A DNA stretch of 64,000 nucleotides, from assembly GCA_045604705.1 (NCBI GenBank), contig JAZUOO010000068.1, positions 1-64,000 on the forward strand, written 5' to 3'. The stretch is from SIG622 sp045604705. GTDB lineage: Bacteria; Bacillota; Clostridia; Oscillospirales; CAG-382. Below, one piece after another: positions 25,657 through 34,940 of the stretch; the stretch's first letter is position 1; every line of letters starts with the position of its first letter. Under the pieces are notes generated by a model. It was not told where the DNA came from, did not search any database, and saw nothing but the letters and a program-made list of their open reading frames with translations. The position numbers and the translations under genes were made by a program.

Positions 25657-26838
25657 ATGGAAAATAATCGGTTCAGAATCTTATTACAGAAAATCGTCCC
25701 CGAATCCGTCTTGAAGATTATCGTGAGTAACAAGAAAGATAAAAACTATAAATATAACAAGATTGTGATTACCCCTATTGAAAAGTCAGGTAAATTCATT
25801 TTCAAAATTGAAAGTTATACTGACAAACAGGCTTTTCAAAAGAGCATCACTATTTCGGAACTTACTGATTTTCTTGAAATTGAGCTTACCGATAACTTTA
25901 AGCAGCTTGACGGTATACTCAAAGATAAGAATATTTGCTTGAAGATTTCAAAAAAAGGAAAGATACTTTTCAGTGAAAAAAAGACAGAAGATATGCAAAA
26001 CAAAACAAAATTATCGCATAATCGAGAAAAGAATTATATTCTTCCCAAAGGTACATACGTGCCTGCACTGTATGATCTCGGTGTCATTTCCGCAGATGGC
26101 AAGGTGCTAAGCTCTGGTTTTGATAAGTTCAAGCAGATAAACCGTTTTGTTGAAATAATAGATGATTCCGTGAAGAATATAAAAAAGGACAGTATCAATG
26201 TAATTGATTTCGGCTGTGGTAAGTCTTATCTTACTTTTGTTCTGTATTATTATCTGACAGAAATAAAAAAAGTCAAGACTAACATTGTAGGTCTTGACCT
26301 CAAAAAAGATGTTATTGAAAAATGTAATCAGACAGCACAAAAATACGGATATTCTGATTTGCATTTCTTCTGCGGGGACATTAAGGACTATAAGGCTGAT
26401 TTTATACCTGATATTGTAATAACGCTCCATGCCTGTGATACAGCTACGGATTATGCTCTTTATAATTCCGTTATGTGGAATGCAAGTTATATCTTTTCGG
26501 TACCTTGTTGTCAGCATGAGATCAACAACACCATTGTTTCAAAATCGCTGAATGCCATGACCGATTACGGGATAATCAAAGAAAGAATGTCCGCACTGAT
26601 AACGGATACTGTCAGAGCAAAGCTTCTTGAATGCTGCGGGTACAGTGTTGATCTTATGGAGTTTATAGATATTGCTCATTCGCCGAAGAATCTTCTTATA
26701 CGGGCAAAGAAAACAAATATATCCGCAAGAAAAAGGAAAGACTCACTTGAAAAAGTCGAGGCACTTCGAAAGGAATTTACTTTTGAGCAGACGCTTTATA
26801 ATCTTTTGTCTGTAAAAATTCAAAACCCGGAGGTTTAG
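25657..26838 (+). CDS. Class I SAM-dependent methyltransferase (METTL25/RRNAD1-like)
   Basis: 393 residues. Residues about 1-130 are a basic beta-rich N-terminal domain; the methyltransferase domain begins near 165 with VIDFGCGKSYLTFVLYYYL (motif I), VGLDLKKDV (motif II) and ITLHACDTATDYAL. FSVPCCQHEIN replaces the usual DPPY-type motif and is typical of this group. Target unknown, probably RNA given the fold and the operon with thiI. The ATG at 25657 is behind GAGGAC. Confidence 0.82.
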   Translation: MENNRFRILLQKIVPESVLKIIVSNKKDKNYKYNKIVITPIEKSGKFIFKIESYTDKQAFQKSITISELTDFLEIELTDNFKQLDGILKDKNICLKISKKGKILFSEKKTEDMQNKTKLSHNREKNYILPKGTYVPALYDLGVISADGKVLSSGFDKFKQINRFVEIIDDSVKNIKKDSINVIDFGCGKSYLTFVLYYYLTEIKKVKTNIVGLDLKKDVIEKCNQTAQKYGYSDLHFFCGDIKDYKADFIPDIVITLHACDTATDYALYNSVMWNASYIFSVPCCQHEINNTIVSKSLNAMTDYGIIKERMSALITDTVRAKLLECCGYSVDLMEFIDIAHSPKNLLIRAKKTNISARKRKDSLEKVEALRKEFTFEQTLYNLLSVKIQNPEV

Positions 26839-26839
26839 T

Positions 26840-27463
26840 ATGGCTCATATACCAAGCTGTTCCACCAATGAAATGGATGTATTGAAATTCGATGAGGCTC
26901 TTGAAAAATCACTTTTGCCAAGTAATGAGTATGATTATTCAAAATGGCTGTATGTACCTAACTTTTACAGTGAATACAGGTACATTCTCGGAACAAAGGG
27001 TACAAATCCACTAATATGTATTGGTATCAATCCCTCAACTGCAAAGCCGGACGATCTTGACAGAACATTACAATCCGTAGAGAGGATTGCACTTAACAAC
27101 GGCTATGATTCCTTTATAATGTTCAATGTTTACGCCCAGAGAGCAACAAGCCCTGATGATATGGAGATGGAATTTAACAAGAGAATGCACGAGGAAAATA
27201 TGAAGGCATTCAAGTACTTACTTTCCCTATCAAAGAATACGCCTGATGTCTGGGCGGCGTGGGGGGCCATAATTGAAAAAAGAAACTATCTTGCGAGGTG
27301 TGTGCTGGACATGATAGAGATAGGTTCAATTTACAGCGCAAGATGGCTTACCTGCGGTAAAAGAAGCGTTAAAGGTCATCCTCACCATCCTTTGTACCTT
27401 AAGAGCACATTGGTGCTTGACGAATTTTCTGACATCAAGGATTATCTTACAAGTCTTATATAA
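26840..27463 (+). CDS. DUF1643-family protein
   Basis: 207 residues. DUF1643 signatures are NPLICIGINPSTAKPDDLDR, MFNVYAQRATSPDDM, WAAWGAII and the C-terminal VKGHPHHPLYLKS. The family occurs in bacteria and phages and has no established function. It starts 2 bp after the methyltransferase stop behind GGAGG and ends the operon at the 27472 hairpin. Confidence 0.85.
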   Translation: MAHIPSCSTNEMDVLKFDEALEKSLLPSNEYDYSKWLYVPNFYSEYRYILGTKGTNPLICIGINPSTAKPDDLDRTLQSVERIALNNGYDSFIMFNVYAQRATSPDDMEMEFNKRMHEENMKAFKYLLSLSKNTPDVWAAWGAIIEKRNYLARCVLDMIEIGSIYSARWLTCGKRSVKGHPHHPLYLKSTLVLDEFSDIKDYLTSLI

Positions 27464-27471
27464 CAAAGTTT

Positions 27472-27507
27472 CCGACCGACAAATTACGTCGGTCGGCTTG
27501 TAATTTT
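27472..27507. terminator. Terminator between DUF1643 and recG (convergent)
   Basis: A perfect 9-bp stem (CCGACCGAC at 27472-27480, GTCGGTCGG at 27488-27496) followed on the plus strand by CTTGTAATTTT. It may serve both genes. Confidence 0.75.
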
Positions 27508-27547
27508 ATTCCGAAAAATATTACTTTGCTCTCAAAAAAATTATGTT

Positions 27548-29608
27548 TCAGTTGATATTGGAAACAAGTCGTCGAGCAAGTTGTTTTGTTTGTTCGATAA
27601 GCTCCATATCTGCCGCAAGATCGGCGATCTTAAAACTTAATTCACCATGTTGTCTTTCGCCAAAAAATTCACCCGGCCCTCTTAGAATTAAATCTTGTTC
27701 TGCAATTTCAAAGCCGTTGTTTGTTGAACAAAGGACATTTAGCCTTGAAACAGTTGCTGATGTGTTTATTTGCTTACGATTACCATTCAAGGTTGGAGAA
27801 ACGAGTACACAAAAAGATTTCGCATTCCCCCTGCCCACTCGCCCGCGAAGCTGGTGGAGCTGTGAGAGACCAAAACACTCTGCATTCTCAATTATCATAA
27901 GCGTAGCATTAGGTACATTTACTCCAACCTCTATTACGGTTGTGGATACAAGGATATTTACTTTTCCTTTTGAAAACTCTTCCATCACTTTATCTTTCTC
28001 GGCATTTTTCAGCTTTCCGTGCATAAGTCCGATCGTATAAGATGGGAATCTCGTTTCAAGCACCGATTTGAAGTTTTCAACGCTTTTCAGAGCATTTCTT
28101 TCATTCACTGCATCGTCCTGTTCCTCAGGGTCTGTTACCAGTGGGCAGACGATATAGACTTGATTTCCGTTATCAACCTGCTTTTCAATAAATTTGTTAA
28201 GCCGTTCTCTGTACTCCTCACCCACTGCAAATGTATCAACCTTTTGTCTTCCCGGAGGCATATCAGAAACTATTGTGATGTCAAGATCACCGTACAACAT
28301 CATTGCCAGTGTTCTCGGTATCGGAGTTGCACTCATGACCAGCATATGGGGTTTCAGGTTACTATCAAATCCATCGTCGAGGGAGATCTTATTTTCCAAC
28401 TTTTCTCGCTGACGTACACCGAATCTGTGTTGTTCATCGGTTATTACAAGAGAAAGTGAGGAAAACTCTACGTTTGATTCTATGATGGCGTGAGTCCCGA
28501 TTAGAAAATCTATTTCACCCATTGAAAGTTTTTTTAGAATCGTTTTCTTTTTTGATGCCGATGTATTTCCTGTTAACAATTCACAACGAATACCTTGCTT
28601 TTCCATTAGCGGTGAGAGCGATTCAAAATGCTGTAATGCAAGTATGGCGGTAGGTACCATGAGTGCAGCTTGTCTTCCGTTTTTTACACAAATATAGACT
28701 GCACAAGCGGCGATCATAGTTTTTCCGCAGCCTACATCACCTTGAATAAGTCTTCTCATCGGGTGATTGTCAAAAGACATGTCGGTAACTATATCATTAA
28801 CAGCGTTCATCTGACCGTCTGTAAGAGTAAAAGGAAGCGTTTTAAGAAACGGCGAACAATCGGAATATTCCATTTTGAAGCTGGGTGCTTTACGGTTTTC
28901 GTTGCCGAGCCTTGAAAGGCTCATTTGAAAATTCAGAAGCTCATCAAAAGCAAGGCGTTTTCTTGCGTTAATTATATCATTTTCCGATGTTGGAAAATGT
29001 ATTTTACAAAGTGCCTCATAGTAGGAACAAAGACCATATTCTTTTTGAAGTTCGGGCGTGAGAATATCAAATTTTTCATCCTTGAATACTTCAAGTGCCT
29101 GTTTTACCGAAGTTATAATAATACTATCGGAAAGTCCTGCCGTTAACGGGTATTTGGGGACATATTCGAGGAGTGGTTTATGTCCGTATATTGGTTCAAA
29201 TTCAGGTGAAGTGAATTCCGGCTGTGTAAATCCTCCGCTTACTCTGCCGTAAAGGCGCACCTTGGTTCCTATGGGAATGCTGTAACTGAGATATTCTCTG
29301 TTGAAAAATGTACATTTAACGGAACCTGTGTCATCATATGCCGAAAATTTTTGTACGGTCATTGCTTTTCCGCCGTTTTTCGAAGGGATTCTTGCCGTTT
29401 TTATTGCCGTCCCAATGGTAACTATGCAGGATTGGACTTCACCCGGTACCAAATCACATACCTCGACAAGTGCCCCCCTGTTCTGATACCCTCTCGGATA
29501 ATGTTCGCACAGGTCATGCAGATTGTATATTCCGAGCTTTGCAAAGAGTTTTTCTCTTGCTGTGCTGACACCGAATAATGCTGACAGTGCACTTGTTGAT
29601 TTCAGCAT
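27548..29608 (-). CDS. recG: ATP-dependent DNA helicase RecG
   Basis: 686 residues. It reverses stalled forks and migrates Holliday junctions. The N-terminal wedge (OB-fold, about 60-160) is followed by a helicase core: LIQGDVGCGKTMIAACA (Walker A), VITDEQHRFGVRQREKL (DEQH box), MSATPIPRTLA, STTVIEVGVNVPNATLM and QLHQLRGRVGRG, and the C-terminal QDLILRGPGEFFGERQHG. The start is the ATG at 29608 behind GGAGG, not the in-frame codon at 29647. Confidence 0.97.
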   Translation of the reverse strand: MLKSTSALSALFGVSTAREKLFAKLGIYNLHDLCEHYPRGYQNRGALVEVCDLVPGEVQSCIVTIGTAIKTARIPSKNGGKAMTVQKFSAYDDTGSVKCTFFNREYLSYSIPIGTKVRLYGRVSGGFTQPEFTSPEFEPIYGHKPLLEYVPKYPLTAGLSDSIIITSVKQALEVFKDEKFDILTPELQKEYGLCSYYEALCKIHFPTSENDIINARKRLAFDELLNFQMSLSRLGNENRKAPSFKMEYSDCSPFLKTLPFTLTDGQMNAVNDIVTDMSFDNHPMRRLIQGDVGCGKTMIAACAVYICVKNGRQAALMVPTAILALQHFESLSPLMEKQGIRCELLTGNTSASKKKTILKKLSMGEIDFLIGTHAIIESNVEFSSLSLVITDEQHRFGVRQREKLENKISLDDGFDSNLKPHMLVMSATPIPRTLAMMLYGDLDITIVSDMPPGRQKVDTFAVGEEYRERLNKFIEKQVDNGNQVYIVCPLVTDPEEQDDAVNERNALKSVENFKSVLETRFPSYTIGLMHGKLKNAEKDKVMEEFSKGKVNILVSTTVIEVGVNVPNATLMIIENAECFGLSQLHQLRGRVGRGNAKSFCVLVSPTLNGNRKQINTSATVSRLNVLCSTNNGFEIAEQDLILRGPGEFFGERQHGELSFKIADLAADMELIEQTKQLARRLVSNIN

Positions 29609-29846
29609 AAAAACACCTCCGATGGAACTTATGTTTTTATTATACACTCTTTACAGCTTTAAGTCAAGAGTTTTTAACAAAAGATGTATACCACAACGGA
29701 ATTCACTACCAAAATCAGATTTAAAGTGTATCTTGACACTGGCATTTTGAAGATATGGGTGCAATTATTCTGACAATTTTTATTTTGTTAAGCATGCAAC
29801 ACCATTCACTCTTTCAAAAAAAATTTTTATTCTTTTATATTTCCTA

Positions 29847-29875
29847 TTGCAATTGAAGCAAAATTATGGTAAAAT
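29847..29875 (+). promoter_or_regulatory. Promoter of folT
   Basis: TTGCAA (29847-29852), 17-bp spacer, TAAAAT (29870-29875), just upstream of the riboswitch. Confidence 0.6.
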
Positions 29876-29881
29876 ACAGGT

Positions 29882-30040
29882 GGCAGAGTAGGAACGAATG
29901 CGTTAAGTGCCGCCGGGACGGGGAGTTGCCGGGTGGACGAAGAATTTTTCGCGGTGTTCGTTTCGCATCCCGCTGTCGCATAAGGGCTTTGTTTCAAGGC
30001 AGATTGTGCGGCGAAAAAATTTTTATTGCCGCTTTTTGCG
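29882..30040 (+). promoter_or_regulatory. Tetrahydrofolate (THF) riboswitch with terminator platform
   Basis: The aptamer (29882-29977) has the conserved THF blocks in order: AGAGTAG, GCGTTAAGTG, GGGACGGGG, GACGAAG, CGCGGTG and TCGCATCC. P1 is GGCAG with CTGTC; P2 is GAACGAA with TTCGTTTC. The platform is a terminator: GCGGC (30008-30012), loop, GCCGC (30028-30032), then TTTTT. Folate binding is expected to switch off the folate importer that follows. Confidence 0.9.
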
Positions 30041-30056
30041 GAGAAACGGAGTATTT

Positions 30057-30608
30057 ATGTTTGGATCAAGAAAACAAATCAGATTATTGGTCATCGATTC
30101 TCTTATGATTGCAATGTATGTTGTACTTAACACAATCACAGAGATACCGATAGGTAATATTAAAATCACATTCGGTCCTTTGCCGATTATTTTTGTCGCA
30201 TTTTATTTAGGGATTCGTCATGTTACGATTGTTGCGGCTATAGCCGAGTTTTTATCTCAGCTACTCGGGTACGGTTTAACGCTCACTACTCCTTTATGGA
30301 TACTTCCTGTTGTTGTTCGTGGTGTTCTTATTTGTATTCTGGCTTCACTGATGCTTAGAACGAAGAACAACGAAATAAGAAGAATGAAGCATTACGAATA
30401 TTTTGCCATTCTTCTCATAACCGGTTTTATTGTCACGATTCTTAATACTGCAGTTATTGCAGTTGATGCGCTTATTTTCGGATATTACTCTTATGCTTAT
30501 GTATTCGGCGATTTGATTTTCAGATTCATTTCAATGGTTTTATCCACCGTAGTTTATACTTTAATAACAAAAATGGTAATCGACGCTTTACGCAAAGTAA
30601 AATTCTAA
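30057..30608 (+). CDS. folT: ECF transporter S component, folate type
   Basis: 183 residues, six membrane segments. The substrate-binding subunit of an energy-coupling-factor importer (the ATPases and EcfT are not in this window). The N-terminal ITEIPIGNIKITFGPLPIIF and PVVVRGVLICIL are S-component features. The THF riboswitch in its leader makes folate the most likely substrate. The start is the ATG at 30057, eight nucleotides after CGGAG; the frame is open further upstream but would run through the riboswitch. Confidence 0.88.
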   Translation: MFGSRKQIRLLVIDSLMIAMYVVLNTITEIPIGNIKITFGPLPIIFVAFYLGIRHVTIVAAIAEFLSQLLGYGLTLTTPLWILPVVVRGVLICILASLMLRTKNNEIRRMKHYEYFAILLITGFIVTILNTAVIAVDALIFGYYSYAYVFGDLIFRFISMVLSTVVYTLITKMVIDALRKVKF

Positions 30609-30775
30609 CAGCCGATTACCTGTATGATCATTTGTGTACCAAATCAATTTATTCGGTTTGATTCCTTGATTCTCGTTTTCCCTTTGACCGTGTACACAAT
30701 TGCCTTAACATTATTTTATGTATTATTAAGTCTTATGACACTTTCACAATTTTTAAAGAAAGAGGATTTCATATT

Positions 30776-31420
30776 ATGATTAAGCTCTCCCCTTCAATTC
30801 TTGCAGCAAATTTTGCAAATCTCGGCGAGGATGTAAAAAAAGCTGAAATTGCGGGCGCAGAATATCTTCACATTGATGTTATGGACGGACACTTTGTTCC
30901 TAACATTTCCTTTGGTGGATGCATTATTTCCGCACTTCGCCCGAGAAGCAAGATGTTTTTTGATGTGCATCTTATGATTTATAATCTTGAAAAGTACATA
31001 CCGGAATTCTGCAAAGCAGGTGCGGATATGATTACTTTCCATATTGAAGCTGCCGAGAATCCCAATGAGATTATCAAGTTAATCAGAGATTGCGGCAAAA
31101 AGGTCGGTATTTCCGTAAAACCCGGGACCCCTTTTTCGGCTGTTGAAAAGTTTATGGACAAGATTGATCTGCTTCTTATCATGACTGTTGAACCGGGCTT
31201 TGGCGGTCAGAAATTTATGGAAGATATGCTTCCGAAAATCAGAGAAGCAAAGAAGTACATCGACGACCACGGACTTGTGTGTGACATTGAGGTTGATGGC
31301 GGTATTAATCCTTCAAACTTCAGCCTTTGTACGGAAGCAGGAGCGAATGTTATAGTTGCAGGCTCTGCCGTTTTCGGTGCCCAGGATATTAATAAGGCGG
31401 TTCGTGATTTCAAGGAGTAA
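30776..31420 (+). CDS. rpe: Ribulose-phosphate 3-epimerase
   Basis: 214 residues, full length. It interconverts ribulose-5-P and xylulose-5-P in the pentose phosphate pathway. The TIM-barrel motifs are LSPSILAANFANL, HIDVMDGHFVPNISFG (metal ligands His and Asp), DVHLMIYN, MTVEPGFGGQKFMEDM, DIEVDGGIN and VAGSAVFG. AGAGGA precedes the ATG at 30776. The next gene starts 8 bp after it. Confidence 0.97.
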   Translation: MIKLSPSILAANFANLGEDVKKAEIAGAEYLHIDVMDGHFVPNISFGGCIISALRPRSKMFFDVHLMIYNLEKYIPEFCKAGADMITFHIEAAENPNEIIKLIRDCGKKVGISVKPGTPFSAVEKFMDKIDLLLIMTVEPGFGGQKFMEDMLPKIREAKKYIDDHGLVCDIEVDGGINPSNFSLCTEAGANVIVAGSAVFGAQDINKAVRDFKE

Positions 31421-31427
31421 TTCCCAT

Positions 31428-32360
31428 ATGAACAAAGAGAGAACCATTGTGACGCTTCTGCGGGAAATTGCTTCGGAAAACGGATTTGATTACAGGACTT
31501 ATTCATATGACTGGGTCAAGGCATTTACAAAGAACGGCAAATCAATGTATGTTTACGGATATAATTTTCCGATAAATCCTACGTCATTTACTCAAATAGC
31601 TAACGACAAGGCTTGTACGAGTGAAATTCTGACCGCAAGCGGTATTCCCAATGTCGAACACAGTTATTTTATGTCACCGAATGATATTCACTATGTTAAG
31701 TATCTTGGTGTTGACGGTAACTGGAAGCAGATGCTCGGACTTCTCCGGAAGTATGGGAAGATAATTTGCAAGCCAAATTCCGGTACAGGCGGTGCGCAAC
31801 TTAAAATAGTTGAGGATGAGGCAGAGCTTGAAAAGGCGGTAAATAAGCTTTTCTCCAATGAAAGCACCATGTGTATCTGCCCGTATTATAACATTGAAAA
31901 CGAATACAGAGTTATAATTCTTGACGGTGAGGTACAGCTTGTCTTCAGAAAAGTACGTCCTTACATCATCGGAAACGGTAAAGACAATATTGCTTCACTT
32001 TGTGCAAAGAACGGAAAAAAAGCCGATGATTCCCTCGGAATTAATATGGTTTATACCCCTGCAAACGGTGAAAAGGTGGAGATTGGTTGGAAACATAATC
32101 TCGGTCAGGGATCAAGTCCTGAGGTACTATGTGCGGGCGAAACCTATGATACCGTTACGGCACTTGCGAAAAAGACGTTGAAAATACTCGGTGGCAGATT
32201 TGCATCGGTCGACTGCGTTTGCGTAGACGGTAAGTACAGAGTGCTTGAGGTTAACAGCGGTGTTATGATGGATAATTTTGCTCTGACGAGTAATGATAAT
32301 TACAAAAAGGCAAAAAGCATTTACAAGGCGGCAATCGACAAGTACTTTGAAATGCGGTAA
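31428..32360 (+). CDS. ATP-grasp (RimK-like) ligase
   Basis: 310 residues, from the ATG at 31428 behind CAAGGAG. ATP-grasp fold: the SFTQIANDKACTSEILTASG region, IICKPNSGTGGAQLKIVED (ATP loop with the Lys), EYRVIILDGEVQLVFRKVRP, and the metal-binding VLEVNSG near the C-terminus. The acceptor and donor are unknown; the family makes amide bonds on peptides, amino acids or cofactors. It lies 8 bp after rpe and just before pfk. Confidence 0.82.
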   Translation: MNKERTIVTLLREIASENGFDYRTYSYDWVKAFTKNGKSMYVYGYNFPINPTSFTQIANDKACTSEILTASGIPNVEHSYFMSPNDIHYVKYLGVDGNWKQMLGLLRKYGKIICKPNSGTGGAQLKIVEDEAELEKAVNKLFSNESTMCICPYYNIENEYRVIILDGEVQLVFRKVRPYIIGNGKDNIASLCAKNGKKADDSLGINMVYTPANGEKVEIGWKHNLGQGSSPEVLCAGETYDTVTALAKKTLKILGGRFASVDCVCVDGKYRVLEVNSGVMMDNFALTSNDNYKKAKSIYKAAIDKYFEMR

Positions 32361-32397
32361 TTTATAAAAAATCAAACTGAAAGGTACAGAAAATTTT

Positions 32398-33633
32398 ATG
32401 GCAATTTTTGAAAAAGGTAATGCGGTTATAGGTCAGTCGGGAGGTCCCACCTGTGCGATTAATGCGACTCTTGCGGGAGTTATACAGGGATGTCTTGCAA
32501 ACGATTCCATTGATAAGATCTACGGCATGAAAAACGGTGTTGAGGGTTTTCTCAAGGAGGATTTTATTGATATAAGGGATTATTTTACAGGTCCCCGCGA
32601 TAAAAATCTCCGACTTCTTGCATCTACTCCCGCTTCGGCTCTGGGTTCATGCAGAAAGAAAATTTCAGCTGATGAAACCATAGCAAAGATTTTTGAGATT
32701 CTTGAAAAGTATGAGATAAGATATTTCTTCTATATCGGAGGTAACGACAGCATGGATGCTGTTATGAAGCTCTCGACTTATGCCATGGAGCATCCGAATG
32801 TGTACGATGTAAACTTTATCGGTGTTCCCAAAACTATCGACAATGACCTTGTTCTTACTGACCATACTCCCGGATACGGTTCTGCTGCAAAATATATTGC
32901 GGTTTCAATGCAGGAAATTATGCGTGATGTTTCGGTATATACAACAAAGGCTGTTACAATTGTTGAAATCATGGGCAGGGATGCAGGTTGGCTTACGGCT
33001 GCATCGGCACTTACCAACCATCTTTGCGGCACAGGTCCCGAGCTTATTTATCTTCCCGAAACGGCTTTTGATACCGAAGAATTCATAAAGGATGTGACAG
33101 ATAAGCTTAAAGAATCCGACTATGTTGTTGTTGCCGTTTCCGAGGGTATACGTGATAAGGATGGGAACTATGTTGCAGAAGCTGCAATGAGCGGAGCTGT
33201 TGACACATTTGGTCACAAGTATCTTGCAGGTACGGGCAAATATCTTGAAAATCTTGTAAAAGACAAAATCGGATGCAAAGTAAGATCCGTTGAACTTAAT
33301 ATCCTTCAGAGATGTGCTTCTCACATTTCTTCCAAGACCGATATTGAGGAATCAATAAAAATCGGTGAAGCCTCCGTAAGGCACGCTGTTGCCGGAGAAA
33401 CGGGAAAAATGATTGTGGTTCAGAGAGTTGCGGATTCGGAGGAATATGTTATTGAAACTGCAGCTGAGGATGTATCGGAGATTGCAAACAAAATTAAGAA
33501 AATGCCCAAAGCTTTCATTGATACAAAGAACAAAACTGTTACTGAAAAGTGTATAGAGTATATGCTTCCGCTTATACAGGGCGAATATCCTTCGGAATTT
33601 GAAGACGGACTTCCGGTGCATTTTGTTTTCTAA
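32398..33633 (+). CDS. pfp: 6-phosphofructokinase, probably PPi-dependent
   Basis: 411 residues. It phosphorylates fructose-6-P at C1. The N-terminal GQSGGPTCAINATLAG loop, GGNDSMDAVMKLS and PKTIDNDLVLTDHTPGYG are present. In ATP-PFKs the corresponding sites are GGDGS and PGTIDND; here the Gly is replaced by Asp (GGNDS) and the second Gly by Lys, which points to pyrophosphate as donor. EIMGRDAGWLTAAS binds the sugar phosphate. A good terminator follows at 33645. Confidence 0.9.
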   Translation: MAIFEKGNAVIGQSGGPTCAINATLAGVIQGCLANDSIDKIYGMKNGVEGFLKEDFIDIRDYFTGPRDKNLRLLASTPASALGSCRKKISADETIAKIFEILEKYEIRYFFYIGGNDSMDAVMKLSTYAMEHPNVYDVNFIGVPKTIDNDLVLTDHTPGYGSAAKYIAVSMQEIMRDVSVYTTKAVTIVEIMGRDAGWLTAASALTNHLCGTGPELIYLPETAFDTEEFIKDVTDKLKESDYVVVAVSEGIRDKDGNYVAEAAMSGAVDTFGHKYLAGTGKYLENLVKDKIGCKVRSVELNILQRCASHISSKTDIEESIKIGEASVRHAVAGETGKMIVVQRVADSEEYVIETAAEDVSEIANKIKKMPKAFIDTKNKTVTEKCIEYMLPLIQGEYPSEFEDGLPVHFVF

Positions 33634-33644
33634 TGTAAAAACTT

Positions 33645-33672
33645 CAGTCGGGGGAAAACTCCGACTGTTTTT
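33645..33672 (+). terminator. Terminator of pfk
   Basis: Stem CAGTCGG (33645-33651) with CCGACTG (33661-33667) followed by TTTTTG. Confidence 0.85.
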
Positions 33673-33782
33673 GTACAGGGGAATAATTTCACTTAATTAT
33701 CATACTCAATTCATCTTATGCTGTTGAAATGCAGTAGCATGTATGGTATAATTTCTAAAACATACGGGAAAGGACTATCAAT

Positions 33783-34823
33783 ATGAAAAAAAACAAAAGA
33801 ATACTTGCTATGATGATAGCATGTCTAACCATTCTATGTTCTTGTACAAAAGCGGAAATAAAAGAAGAGAATGTCCCGGAAAAGGCAGTTTTTAATGATG
33901 ATGAATTCAAGGAGATTGTTGCAAAGACTCTTAATAAATCTACGGATGAGCTTACATACGACGATCTCAAAGAAATAATCGGTCTTGATGTGTATTACTA
34001 TTCGGAGAGAATTGAAAATACGATGCAATATAAGGATGTTTGCTCCGTTACACTCAAGAGAGACGGATTTGACGAAGTTTTTGATATATATTACGATACT
34101 CCCATGGAAGAGAGAGAAGGTTTGGAATCTCCGTTGGATTACAGCTATAATCAGCAATTTGAGGATTTTGAGGGATATGAGGATATAAAGCTTTTAAAAA
34201 ACCTTAAGAGTCTGTCGCTCAACAGCGAATATATTCTTATGGAGGATCCGATAAAGTATTTCTCCGAAATTACGAGCCTTGAGAATGTTTCTCTTTACAA
34301 TTATGTAGTTGCAGACCTTGATGAAATAAGCAAGTTAACCGAGCTTCACACTCTCGGTATAGGCATCAATCTTCGTAATATTCCGAACGGAGTTGAGATC
34401 AAATACATAGAAGATCTTACGCCTTTGAAGAAGCTGACAAAACTGCAAAACCTTTCGCTCTCCGGCAATATAATTTCAGATCTTTGCCCCCTCACGGAAA
34501 TAGACAGCATTACCAATCTTTCCATAACTAATGCTGCTCTCGGAGACATTTCGCCTGTCGCTCAGATGAAAAACCTCAAAAGCGTTTCTTTCTATTACAA
34601 CGGCATTGAAGATATTACTCCTCTAACTAAACTTCCAAAGCTTGAGTATATACATCTTGATTATAACTACATTCAGGATCTCTCTCCATTGGCAGAACTT
34701 GATCCCAACATAGTTAAGTATGTTTCTGTTGATATGAATGGCTTCAGTGATGATACACCTTTAAAGCATCTCGGTAAGGACAGGGTAAATCTCGGTTATG
34801 AGCCCAATTGGGATTACGAATAA
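33783..34823 (+). CDS. Leucine-rich-repeat lipoprotein
   Basis: 346 residues. The signal peptide MKKNKRILAMMIACLTILCS ends in a lipobox with the predicted lipidated Cys at 21. From about residue 130 come some eight 22-residue leucine-rich repeats of the bacterial/internalin kind (LTKLQNLSLSGNIISDLCPL, LKSVSFYYNGIEDITPLTKL). LRR proteins bind other proteins or polymers; the ligand is unknown. AAAGGA precedes the ATG. The next gene encodes a second LRR protein with a different membrane anchor, so the pair may work together or come from duplication. Confidence 0.85.
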   Translation: MKKNKRILAMMIACLTILCSCTKAEIKEENVPEKAVFNDDEFKEIVAKTLNKSTDELTYDDLKEIIGLDVYYYSERIENTMQYKDVCSVTLKRDGFDEVFDIYYDTPMEEREGLESPLDYSYNQQFEDFEGYEDIKLLKNLKSLSLNSEYILMEDPIKYFSEITSLENVSLYNYVVADLDEISKLTELHTLGIGINLRNIPNGVEIKYIEDLTPLKKLTKLQNLSLSGNIISDLCPLTEIDSITNLSITNAALGDISPVAQMKNLKSVSFYYNGIEDITPLTKLPKLEYIHLDYNYIQDLSPLAELDPNIVKYVSVDMNGFSDDTPLKHLGKDRVNLGYEPNWDYE

Positions 34824-34940
34824 TTTTTTAATAAATATAAAAATTTTGCAAAATCTATTGTAATTCCGGAACATTTGTGTTATAATGACCCTGTTATATG
34901 ATTTTTAGTAATCGAAAGTTTATTATTTTTGGAGGACATC

